Positions 54,957-62,902 of a DNA stretch of 64,000 nt are shown one piece after another. Position 1 is the first letter of the stretch; the number at the start of each line of letters is the position of its first letter. The stretch lies in NCBI RefSeq assembly GCF_000744825.1, contig NZ_JQMR01000001.1, positions 2,217,501 to 2,281,500 on the forward strand, written 5' to 3'. Position numbers and translations under genes: made by a program. This DNA is from Carnobacterium mobile DSM 4848 (lineage in GTDB: Bacteria > Bacillota > Bacilli > Lactobacillales > Carnobacteriaceae). The notes beneath the pieces are model-generated. The model searched no databases. It saw nothing but the letters and a program-made list of their open reading frames with translations, and was not told the DNA's origin.

Positions 54957-55103
54957 TGTGGGTAACTCTGTGCATAAGCTGTGATTAAACTGAATGATCC
55001 TAAAGTGCAGAAAGAATAGGCTTGAATAATAAGAGCTATTTCACAAAAAAGTTTAGTTATCCACAAATTTCAGTGGATAACTTTTAAGGTGAACTGTGGA
55101 AAA
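54957..55103. other. Cluster of DnaA-box-like 9-mers
   Basis: Perfect matches to TTATNCACA: TGTGCATAA (54969-54977, reverse) and TTATCCACA (55057-55065). One-mismatch sites: TGTGGGTAA (54957), TGTGATTAA (54980), AGTGGATAA (55072) and TGTGGAAAA (55095). AGTTATCCAC / GTGGATAACT forms a 10-bp perfect inverted repeat (55055-55082). There is no dnaA/dnaN, so this is not an obvious oriC. The rest of 54832-55168 has no gene. Confidence 0.65.
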
Positions 55104-55168
55104 ACTACTTTGTAGGATATAGGTTTAGCGTTCCTAGAAAAATAATCTTTCTTTAACTAGATGGATTA

Positions 55169-55618
55169 TTATAGAAGAGGCTGCTGTCTTTGGATACCTT
55201 CTTTCAAAGCTTGCTGCATCATACCGATGCCGCCTCGATTAATTAAAGGAAACGAAAGAGTAGTTTCCTCGCTCACAATAGAGTTCATTAAGAAAACAAA
55301 TTTTTTACCACCTAGGACAGTGATGGCAGTTTCTTTTACAGCTAAACTTTGCCATTGTTTTTTCAACGTTTCCAATTGAATCGTGTTTGCATTCACACCT
55401 TTTAAGGTGAAACGGACATCATAGGTATGAGGAACTGCATCACTTGGCCTTAAAAAGCCATAGAAAGGAGAGAGTATCACATACTCAAGTCCGAACTGTT
55501 CTACATATTGTCGACAAAGCTTGTGAAAAGTTCCTGTATAGGCTTCGTTGGCCGGAACTGTTTTTATCTCTGGATTTTTATCCCAAATTTTAGGTTTTCC
55601 GCTAGGGATAATGAACAT
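55169..55618 (-). CDS. DUF6884-like protein
   Basis: A 149-residue protein starting MFIIPSGKPKIWDKNPE, with AYTGTFHKLCRQYVEQFGLE and YVILSPFYGFLRPSDAVPHTYDV in order, a pattern I associate with DUF6884 (YaaA-like/peroxide-response-adjacent fold). Family assignment is tentative and function unknown. ATG 55618 has GGAAG 8 bases upstream; an in-frame ATG at 55633 has no ribosome binding site. Its end reaches the edge of the DnaA-box cluster. Confidence 0.65.
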   Translation of the reverse strand: MFIIPSGKPKIWDKNPEIKTVPANEAYTGTFHKLCRQYVEQFGLEYVILSPFYGFLRPSDAVPHTYDVRFTLKGVNANTIQLETLKKQWQSLAVKETAITVLGGKKFVFLMNSIVSEETTLSFPLINRGGIGMMQQALKEGIQRQQPLL

Positions 55619-55827
55619 TATTATCACTTCCATTAAAAGTATTTGGATCAGTTTACCAAAAAAAGAAACTTCAAGTAAAAAAACTCATAAGTAGTACTTA
55701 GACACGTTATGCTACTGCTAAATCCAATTAAACACGAACGATTAATTATAAAAAAAGTAAATAGTTAATTTATTCATTGTGTTTATCAAAAAAATCATTT
55801 ATACTGATGAAGATAAAGGAATATACT

Positions 55828-55966
55828 CTAATATAATTAAGCGATATGGGCTTTAAGTTTCTACCGGACACCGTAAATGTTCCGACTATTAGTAGGATAA
55901 GCGCTTTTTTTGTTTGTCCATCATTAGTCGAGCCGGAACGGTTGGCAGAGTGCCAACTGTTTTTTG
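55828..55966 (+). ncRNA. Guanine-class purine riboswitch with terminator/antiterminator
   Basis: The aptamer core matches the purine riboswitch: ATATAAT, GATATGGG, AAGTTTCTACC (55855-55865), ACACCGTAAATG, CCGACTATT. The ligand-contacting pyrimidine in GACTAT (55886) is C, which specifies guanine/hypoxanthine rather than adenine. An antiterminator GTTCC-GACTA (55879-55888) can pair with TAGTC...GGAAC (55925-55939). The competing terminator AACGGTTGGCA / TGCCAACTGTT (55937-55961) with a T tail shares AAC with it. Ligand binding should therefore switch off the purine permease gene downstream. Confidence 0.93.
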
Positions 55967-56101
55967 TAATTGTACCAGTAGTTAACCTCTTATTCTATCT
56001 TCATGAGCGTTATCCTCTCATAAAGCTGATTATACTAGATAAAGAAGCTCCATTTCTTTTTGTATTTCTTTTCAAATATAAATAGGGTGGGAATAGAAAA
56101 G

Positions 56102-57565
56102 ATGGAAAATTTTTTTAAATTGAAAGAAAACGAAACAACTGTTTCAACAGAAGTCATGGCAGGTGTCACTACTTTTTTTGCGATGTCCTATATTATATTT
56201 GTTAACCCCGCAATTTTATCGTTAACGGGCATGCCTTCACAAGCTGTCTTTTTAGCTACACTGATTGCATCTGCAATCGGTACATTGGTTATGGGACTTT
56301 TTGCAAATGTCCCTTATGCCCAAGCTCCCGGTATGGGATTGAATGCTTTTTTTACATATACAGTCGTTTTTGCTTTAGGTTTTACTTGGCAAGAAGCCTT
56401 AGCAATGGTCTTTATTTGTGGACTATTTAATATTTTTATTACGGTAACAAAAATACGAAAATTGATCATCAAATCGATTCCCGAATTAATCCAACATGCG
56501 ATTGGCGGAGGGATCGGGGTATTCGTTGCGTATATCGGCATTAAAAATGCAGGTTTTCTAAAGTTTACTTCTGAGACTCCAAATATCCAATCTGTCAATA
56601 ATGCTTCTTTTGATGCTGCAGCGACTACTTATGAAGGCGGCATTACAAGCGTGGTAACAGATGGCGGCATCGTTCCGGGACTAGTAGATTTCACTAGTAA
56701 GGGTACTTTATTGGCTTTGATTGGCTTGATCATCACAGTGGTATTGATTGTTTTAAATGTCCGAGGGGCAGTTTTGATTGGAATCATTGCTACGACACTG
56801 ATCGGTATTCCGATGGGGATTGTAGATTTATCTGCCATCTCGGATCCTGATAATTCATTAGGAAATGCTTTTTCTGAGTTAACAGTAACGTTTGGCGCTG
56901 CATTCGGATCAGAAGGTATGCAGGCGCTATTCTCAGATGTTACTCGTTTGCCATTAGTATTGATGACGATTTTTGCTTTCAGTTTATCGGATATTTTTGA
57001 TACGATCGGGACATTTATTGGAACAGGACGTAAAACAGGAATTTTTACTGCAGAAGATGAAGCAGCTTTAGACAATAGTTCAGGTGTCAAATCAAAAATG
57101 GATAAAGCTTTGTTTGCAGATGCGATTGCAACTTCTGTAGGGGCAATTTTTGGGACTTCTAATACGACTACGTTTGTTGAAAGCGCAGCTGGAATTGGAG
57201 CAGGCGGACGGACCGGCTTGACTAGTGTGGTGGTAGCGGTTCTTTTCTTGTTAGCTAGTTTTTTCTCTTCTCTTATCGCGATCGTTCCTACACAAGCCAC
57301 TGCGCCTTCGCTGATTATTGTCGGTATCATGATGATGTCTTCATTCTTGGAAATCAAATGGGATGATTTAGAAGAAGCGATTCCAGCATTTTTCACTTCC
57401 ATTTTTATGGGATTGGCTTACAGTATTTCTTATGGAATTGCAGCTGGTTTTATTTTTTTTGTTATTGTAAAAGTAGCTAAAAATAAAACCTATGAAATTC
57501 ATCCTGTTTTATGGATCTCTACTGGTTTGTTTATTTTAAACTTCATCGTCTTAGCCTTTATTTAA
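56102..57565 (+). CDS. pbuG: Hypoxanthine/guanine permease (NCS2, AzgA/PbuG type)
   Basis: A 487-residue transporter with about 12-14 transmembrane segments. It has EVMAGVTTFFAMSYIIFVNP (residues ~17-36), YAQAPGMGLNAFFTYTVVF (about 78-96), the substrate-site region FAFSLSDIFDTIGTFIGTGR (about 292) and GTSNTTTFVESAAGIGAGGRTGL (in pieces near 350), all typical of the AzgA branch. It is controlled by the guanine riboswitch just upstream. ATG 56102 follows a GGGTGGG site; an earlier in-frame ATG adds unmatched residues. pbuO is an equally possible symbol. Confidence 0.93.
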   Translation: MENFFKLKENETTVSTEVMAGVTTFFAMSYIIFVNPAILSLTGMPSQAVFLATLIASAIGTLVMGLFANVPYAQAPGMGLNAFFTYTVVFALGFTWQEALAMVFICGLFNIFITVTKIRKLIIKSIPELIQHAIGGGIGVFVAYIGIKNAGFLKFTSETPNIQSVNNASFDAAATTYEGGITSVVTDGGIVPGLVDFTSKGTLLALIGLIITVVLIVLNVRGAVLIGIIATTLIGIPMGIVDLSAISDPDNSLGNAFSELTVTFGAAFGSEGMQALFSDVTRLPLVLMTIFAFSLSDIFDTIGTFIGTGRKTGIFTAEDEAALDNSSGVKSKMDKALFADAIATSVGAIFGTSNTTTFVESAAGIGAGGRTGLTSVVVAVLFLLASFFSSLIAIVPTQATAPSLIIVGIMMMSSFLEIKWDDLEEAIPAFFTSIFMGLAYSISYGIAAGFIFFVIVKVAKNKTYEIHPVLWISTGLFILNFIVLAFI

Positions 57566-57597
57566 TGATTTTTAAAAAATAGAATCTCACTGTCTTC

Positions 57598-57643
57598 ACT
57601 GCCTTCAGAACATGGTAAACTGAAAGCTGTGGAGGCAGTTTTA
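57598..57643 (+). terminator. Terminator after the purine permease
   Basis: ACTGCCTTCAG pairs imperfectly with CTGTGGAGGCAGT, followed by TTTATTTTA. Confidence 0.65.
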
Positions 57644-57736
57644 TTTTAACATAGGGCATGATAATTTTTTTCATTCACTGTCTAGTAAGCCCGTCTTGTC
57701 TCTCGGAAATTAGAAAAAGAAAGAGGAGATAAAAAG

Positions 57737-58087
57737 ATGACGCCTTTCACCGAACAGGTTCTTTGCATTTTGAAGCACATTCCAGCCGGAAAAGTAATGA
57801 CTTATGGACAAGTAGCAGCACTCGCCGGTAGCCCAAGAGGTGCACGTCAAGTTGTCAGGATATTGCATTCTATGAGTAAAAAGCACGATCTGCCTTGGCA
57901 TCGAGTGATCAATGCTAAAGGAGAAATTGGATTGACTGATCCGGAAGGGAAGTTCACTCAGAAAGAGAAATTAATGGCTGAAGGAATACATTTTATGACG
58001 TCTGGGACAATCGATCTAACAACCTACCGTTATCAGCCTTTATTTCAAAACGAAGACGAAAAATCAACGACCGTTGAAAAGTGCTAA
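57737..58087 (+). CDS. Alkyltransferase-like protein (ATL), Cys-to-Trp MGMT relative
   Basis: A 116-residue MGMT-fold DNA-binding protein with GKVMTYGQVAALAGSPRGARQV (in pieces, residues ~18-39) and the active-site motif PWHRVINAKG (about 55-64). In active O6-methylguanine methyltransferases the second position of this motif is Cys; here it is Trp, as in E. coli YbaZ-type ATLs. Such proteins bind O6-alkylguanine without transferring the alkyl group and hand the lesion to nucleotide excision repair. The start has a GAGGAG site. Confidence 0.9.
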   Translation: MTPFTEQVLCILKHIPAGKVMTYGQVAALAGSPRGARQVVRILHSMSKKHDLPWHRVINAKGEIGLTDPEGKFTQKEKLMAEGIHFMTSGTIDLTTYRYQPLFQNEDEKSTTVEKC

Positions 58088-58117
58088 AAAAATAACGAGA
58101 GCAACTCATCAAATTCT

Positions 58118-58146
58118 TTGCTTTGCTTACAATAGCAAGATATAAT
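58118..58146 (+). promoter_or_regulatory. Promoter of the calcium P-type ATPase gene
   Basis: TTGCTT, 17-bp spacer, perfect TATAAT at 58141-58146. Confidence 0.8.
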
Positions 58147-58206
58147 CAACTTAATAATGGCATTATAACGCACTAGTTTTTTACTTATGGAAGGAAGGTT
58201 AGAGTC

Positions 58207-60882
58207 ATGGATAAGGACAATGCAAAAAAAGAACAGCTGAAAGAAACTTTTTTTACACAAAGTGAATCAACTGTATTGAAACATATGCAGTCATCTAAGG
58301 AGGGTTTGACTTCTCAAGAAGCAGAAAAAAGGCTTGCTGAATATGGATCCAACCAATTAGATGAAGGGAAAAGCAAAAGTTTATTGATGAAGTTTCTAGA
58401 ACAATTTAAAGACTTCATGATTATTGTTTTACTGGCAGCTGCATTGATTTCTGGTATTTTTGGAGATGTAACAGACTCTATTATTATTCTTGTAGTAGTG
58501 GTATTGAATGCTGTTTTAGGAGTGTTCCAAGAAGCAAAAGCTGAAGAAGCCATTAACGCGCTGAGGGAAATGTCGTCGCCTGAAGCTCGTGTAAGAAGAG
58601 ACGGAGCCGTAATTTCGTTAAAAAGCGACCAGCTGGTTCCTGGAGATATCGTCTTATTAGAAGCTGGAAACATTGTACCCGCTGATTTGCGTTTGATTGA
58701 AATAGCTTCTTTGCAGATAGAAGAGTCAGGACTGACGGGAGAATCCGTTCCTGTAGACAAAGAACTGACGATTGTGGAAGATGCTAAAGCGGGAATCGGC
58801 GACCGTACAAATATGGCTTACATGAATAGCAACGTTACGTATGGGCGAGGAGAAGGCGTAGTTGTTGGGACTGGCATGGATACGGAAGTCGGACAAATAG
58901 CTCTTATGCTGGCTTCAACAGAAGAAACCATGACACCGCTGCAAGAAAACTTAAACCGATTAGGCAAATACTTAACTGTCGCTATCTTAGTGATCGCTGG
59001 GGTCATGTTTGTTGTCGGTATGCTGAATGGAAGAGAATGGCTGGATATGCTGTTGACTTCTATTTCATTGGCAGTTGCGGCTATTCCTGAAGGACTGCCA
59101 GCAATCGTTACAATTATTCTCGCTTTAGGAACACAGAAAATGGCTAAACGGAAAGCTCTTGTCCGGAAATTGCCGGCAGTCGAAACATTAGGCAGCACAG
59201 ACATTATCTGTTCGGATAAAACGGGAACGCTGACGATGAATAAAATGACTGTTGAAAAGATGTACGTCAACGGACAATTAGAAGATAACAAAGCAGATTT
59301 TGATATAACTTCGCCAACATTGCGCTCAATGGTCTATGCTAACGATACACAAATAGCTGGTGACGGAACATTGATCGGTGATCCGACTGAAACAGCATTG
59401 ATTCAATTTGCTCTTGATAAAGGAGTCGATGTTCAAGCACAATTAGCAAAAGAACCGCGGGTAGCAGAAATTCCATTTGATTCAGAACGGAAATTGATGA
59501 CAACGATCCATAAGCAATCCGATGGTAAGTTTTTGGTTGCTGTCAAAGGTGCACCGGATGAATTGTTAAAAAGGTGTACAAAAGTCGATGCCCATCATAC
59601 AGTTGAGCCGATGGATGAACAAACACGACAAGCCATACTAGAAACGAATCATCATCTAGCTACACAAGCACTGCGTGTCTTAATGATGGCCTATAAAGTT
59701 GTAGACCAAATGCCGAATGAGGTTACTTCAGAAAGTGTGGAACAAGATTTAGTTTTTGCTGGAATGACTGGTATGATCGATCCGGAACGTGCAGAAGCTA
59801 AAGAAGCTGTAAAAGTAGCACGCGAAGCAGGTATCCGGCCAATCATGATCACTGGAGATCACCGCGATACAGCAGAAGCCATTGCTAAAAGACTAGGTAT
59901 CTTAGAAGAAGGACAAAAACACGGTGTGATTACTGGAGCTGAATTGAATGAGATCAGTGATGAAGATTTTGCCACTCAAGTAAAAGACTTTTCTGTTTAT
60001 GCTCGAGTTTCTCCGCAGCATAAAGTTAGAATCGTTAAAGCTTGGCAAAAAGCCGGTAAAATCGTTGCTATGACAGGTGACGGAGTGAATGATGCCCCGG
60101 CATTGAAAACCGCCGATATTGGTATTGGGATGGGAATCACTGGAACAGAAGTATCAAAAGGGGCAAGCGACATGGTTTTAGCCGATGATAACTTTTCAAC
60201 GATTGTTGTCGCCGTTGAAGAAGGAAGAAAAGTTTTTTCAAATATCCAAAAATCGATTCAATACCTATTGTCTGCGAACTTAGGCGAAGTTTTAACCTTG
60301 TTTATTGCCACTCTTTTAGGGTGGAGCATTTTGGCGCCAGTTCATATCTTATGGATCAATTTAGTGACGGATACTTTCCCGGCGATTGCTTTGGGATTGG
60401 AACCGGCTGAGGCCGACAGTATGAAAAAACCGCCGCGCGGCAAGAAAGCGACTTTCTTTTCGAATGGAGTGCTGGGAGCAGTCATCTATCAAGGAATCCT
60501 CGAAGGCGGTATCACGTTATTTGTTTACTGGTGGGCCACACACTATCCAGTCCATGTAGGAAATAACGAATTGATCCATATGGACGCTTTAACAATGGCA
60601 TTCGTTACATTAGGCATGCTGCAATTGTTCCATTCATTTAATGTGAAATCAGTTGAGAAATCTCTGTTTACAGTTGGTATCTTTAAAAATAAAATGTTTA
60701 ATTTAGCCATACTCACTTCAGGCGCTTTATTGGCAGCAGTAGTAGTAGTTCCCGGGTTGAATGATGCCTTTAAAGTGAGCCATCTGGATTGGCATCAATG
60801 GCTGATTGTTTTAGGCGCTTCATTTTCAATTATTCCGTTAGTTGAAATCATTAAATTAGGTATTCGGACATTTAAAAAATAA
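58207..60882 (+). CDS. Calcium-transporting P-type ATPase (P2A, SERCA/PMA1-like)
   Basis: An 891-residue pump. The N-terminal actuator domain has LTGESVPVDK (about residue 178), the transmembrane-4 calcium motif is AAIPEGLPAIVTI (about 290), the phosphorylation site is CSDKTGTLTMNKM (about 336), the nucleotide domain has KGAPDELLKRC, and the hinge is [12 protein letters not shown] (about 623). The transmembrane-6 motif NLVTDTFPAIALGLEPAE carries the Asn/Asp pair used for Ca2+ coordination in P2A pumps. It expels Ca2+ from the cytosol. The start follows GGAAGGAAGG. No partner gene is linked. Confidence 0.92.
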   Translation: MDKDNAKKEQLKETFFTQSESTVLKHMQSSKEGLTSQEAEKRLAEYGSNQLDEGKSKSLLMKFLEQFKDFMIIVLLAAALISGIFGDVTDSIIILVVVVLNAVLGVFQEAKAEEAINALREMSSPEARVRRDGAVISLKSDQLVPGDIVLLEAGNIVPADLRLIEIASLQIEESGLTGESVPVDKELTIVEDAKAGIGDRTNMAYMNSNVTYGRGEGVVVGTGMDTEVGQIALMLASTEETMTPLQENLNRLGKYLTVAILVIAGVMFVVGMLNGREWLDMLLTSISLAVAAIPEGLPAIVTIILALGTQKMAKRKALVRKLPAVETLGSTDIICSDKTGTLTMNKMTVEKMYVNGQLEDNKADFDITSPTLRSMVYANDTQIAGDGTLIGDPTETALIQFALDKGVDVQAQLAKEPRVAEIPFDSERKLMTTIHKQSDGKFLVAVKGAPDELLKRCTKVDAHHTVEPMDEQTRQAILETNHHLATQALRVLMMAYKVVDQMPNEVTSESVEQDLVFAGMTGMIDPERAEAKEAVKVAREAGIRPIMITGDHRDTAEAIAKRLGILEEGQKHGVITGAELNEISDEDFATQVKDFSVYARVSPQHKVRIVKAWQKAGKIVAMTGDGVNDAPALKTADIGIGMGITGTEVSKGASDMVLADDNFSTIVVAVEEGRKVFSNIQKSIQYLLSANLGEVLTLFIATLLGWSILAPVHILWINLVTDTFPAIALGLEPAEADSMKKPPRGKKATFFSNGVLGAVIYQGILEGGITLFVYWWATHYPVHVGNNELIHMDALTMAFVTLGMLQLFHSFNVKSVEKSLFTVGIFKNKMFNLAILTSGALLAAVVVVPGLNDAFKVSHLDWHQWLIVLGASFSIIPLVEIIKLGIRTFKK

Positions 60883-60929
60883 ATTTTATCTAACAAAACA
60901 GCCATAAAAAACGGTTCTTTATCGAATTG

Positions 60930-61258
60930 TGTTGGTCATGCTTAATAATGAAATTTCCTCCGGAATTTACGCGTCTGCTTGCAAGAGCCATGGGAACGAC
61001 TGGAGCCTTACATGTCTCCAGCCTTTCAAGCCTTGTCATGGCTGTTGCTGCTTCAGCAGTTTTACAGACATGATACACTTGGGCGCATGCCCACAGTGCT
61101 TCGTTTTTAAGAATCCTTTACATGGCTACAAGGAGCCGCTATTTCTCCGAAAATTTCAAGTTGTGGAATAGACTCATTCTTCTTACCAACACTAAAAATA
61201 ATAGAACCAAAAAAAAGAAGCATATAAGACGATAAGTCTTGTATATGCTTCTTTTTTT
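60930..61258 (+). ncRNA. Hairpin-rich candidate structured RNA ending in a terminator
   Basis: The 574-nt gap between the ATPase and tcyP is more GC-rich than other gaps. It contains nested perfect stems: AGCCATG (60986)/CATGGCT (61037) enclosing CTGGAG (61000)/CTCCAG (61016); TGCTG-CTT-CAGCA (61046-61058); TGGGC-GCAT-GCCCA (61080-61093). A strong terminator follows at 61214-61258. Reading frames in it lack ribosome binding sites. I could not match it to a riboswitch or T-box consensus, so class and even strand (plus assumed) are uncertain. Confidence 0.45.
61214..61258 (+). terminator. Strong terminator upstream of tcyP
   Basis: AAGAAGCATATAAGAC pairs with GTCTTGTATATGCTTCTT (2-base bulge), 5-nt loop, T7 tail. 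Confidence 0.88.
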
Positions 61259-61456
61259 AACAGATCGAGCAGGAGTGAAAAACATTTTCAGTTGAACTTC
61301 TTACTAAAATAAAGTAAAATAAAGCATCACTAAATTTGACTATTTATTCCTCATTTTTAGGATGTACATCCGGAAAAAATGTTCGTCTGAGACCTTTAAT
61401 CTTATGATACACCAGCTTTCCCAGTCATAGGAAGGCAAAATAAAGGGAGGATCACT

Positions 61457-62848
61457 ATGACAAATCTTTATATTGTTATTGCATTATTTTTATTTGTAGC
61501 TGTCATTTATAGTTTTTGGCGTCTGCAAAAGAAACACGTTAAATTTTCAACACGTGTTTTTATCGCTCTAGGTTCAGGGATTGTATTTGGAGCTCTGCTT
61601 CAATTGCTTTTTGGAGCCACAGGAGACGTTACAACAGGAGCCATTGAGTGGATCAATATTGTCGGAACAGGGTATGTGCGCTTTTTACAAATGCTCATTA
61701 TGCCGCTGATTTTTGTCTCAATCGTAGGAGCTTTCACAAAAATTGAAGGTACCAAAGACTTAGGGAAAATCAGTATCACAGTTTTAACGACATTGCTAGC
61801 GACGACTGCTATTGCAGCTTTAGTCGGGATTTCCAGTGTGATGTTGTTTAATTTGGACGGAGCAGAATTTGTCCAAGGAGAGGCTGAAACGGCACAGATT
61901 GCAGCGTTGGATGAGCGTCAAGAAGCAGTAGCGGACTTATCTATTCCAGAACAAGTAGTAAACTTCATTCCATCGAATGTTTTTGCCGACTTATCCAATT
62001 CTCGTTCAACAAGTACCATCGCAGTTGTCATCTTTTCAGCTTTCGTAGGAGTTGCTTATCTAGGGGTAAATAAAAAAGACCCAGAAAACGGCGCTTTTTT
62101 TGAAAAAATCATCAAGAGTTTATATGCCATCGTTATGCGGATCGTGACATTGGTATTAAGGTTAACACCATATGGGGTTTTTGCATTAATGACAAAAGCT
62201 TTAGCAACAAGTGATTTTAATGCTTTATTGAATCTAGGAAAATTTGTAGTAGCTTCTTATGCGGCCATTATTGTGATGTTCTTAATTCATATGTTGATTT
62301 TATTGGGTGTGAAAGTAAGTCCAGTCCAATACTTGAAGAAAACGTGGACTGTTTTAAGCTTCGCCTTTACTTCACGTTCAAGTGCCGGTGCTTTGCCGTT
62401 GAATATTGAAACGCAAACCAAAGCTTTAGGTGTTGATGATGCTTCGGCAAACTTTTCTGGCACATTCGGTATGTCGATCGGACAAAATGGTTGTGCGGGA
62501 GTTTACCCTGCTATGTTGGCGGCAATCGTTGCGCCAACGATGGGAATCGATCTTTTCAGCCCAACCTATATTTTGACGATCGTAGCTGTTGTCACGATTA
62601 GTTCATTTGGCGTTGCCGGAGTCGGCGGCGGAGCAACATTTGCTGCTTTGATCGTTTTAGGAGCTTTGGACTTGCCGGTAGCTATTGTCGGTTTAGTTAT
62701 TTCGGTTGAACCGGTCATTGATATGGCTCGGACATTGTTAAATGTAAATGACAGCATCTTAGCTGGAATTATTTCATCAAAACGAATCAAACGTTTTGAT
62801 GCAGCGATGTTTAATGATGACGAAGCGATCGTTAAATCAGATATGTAA
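61457..62848 (+). CDS. tcyP: L-cystine transporter TcyP (dicarboxylate/amino acid:cation symporter family)
   Basis: A 463-residue symporter, the same length as Bacillus subtilis TcyP. Features are RFLQMLIMPLIFVSIVGAFTK (in pieces, residues ~75-95), SRSTSTIAVVIFSAFVGVAY (about 184), the serine-rich re-entrant loop FTSRSSAGALPLNIETQ (about 305), GMSIGQNGCAGVYPAMLAA (about 336) and the second loop SSFGVAGVGGGATFAAL (about 379). It imports cystine with a cation. The start has an AAAGGGAGG site. The 198 bases between the upstream terminator and the start show no clear T-box or SAM element. Confidence 0.9.
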   Translation: MTNLYIVIALFLFVAVIYSFWRLQKKHVKFSTRVFIALGSGIVFGALLQLLFGATGDVTTGAIEWINIVGTGYVRFLQMLIMPLIFVSIVGAFTKIEGTKDLGKISITVLTTLLATTAIAALVGISSVMLFNLDGAEFVQGEAETAQIAALDERQEAVADLSIPEQVVNFIPSNVFADLSNSRSTSTIAVVIFSAFVGVAYLGVNKKDPENGAFFEKIIKSLYAIVMRIVTLVLRLTPYGVFALMTKALATSDFNALLNLGKFVVASYAAIIVMFLIHMLILLGVKVSPVQYLKKTWTVLSFAFTSRSSAGALPLNIETQTKALGVDDASANFSGTFGMSIGQNGCAGVYPAMLAAIVAPTMGIDLFSPTYILTIVAVVTISSFGVAGVGGGATFAALIVLGALDLPVAIVGLVISVEPVIDMARTLLNVNDSILAGIISSKRIKRFDAAMFNDDEAIVKSDM

Positions 62849-62856
62849 TAAAAACT

Positions 62857-62900
62857 AAAAAGCTGAAGTTCCTCTTTTAAAAGAGGAACTTCAGCTTTTT
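62857..62900. terminator. Bidirectional terminator, perfect 22-bp inverted repeat
   Basis: The two 22-base arms (62857-62878 and 62879-62900) are exactly complementary, with core AGCTGAAGTTCCTCTTTT and A5/T5 ends, and the loop forms from the centre. It ends tcyP on plus and the ABC permease gene on minus. Confidence 0.93.
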
Positions 62901-62902
62901 AA

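Noticed and set aside
54957-55103. Chromosomal origin of replication
   Set aside because: DnaA boxes are present but no dnaA, dnaN, rpmH or AT-rich DUE trio arrangement is seen.
60890-61171. Frames of 62 (minus) and 80 (plus) residues in the region before tcyP
   Set aside because: No ribosome binding site, Cys-rich or odd composition, and the region is better explained by stable hairpins. Kept only as a candidate RNA.
61259-61456. T-box or SAM riboswitch before tcyP
   Set aside because: No T-box GGTGGNACCGCG-like sequence, no SAM-box core; the spacer looks like ordinary promoter DNA.
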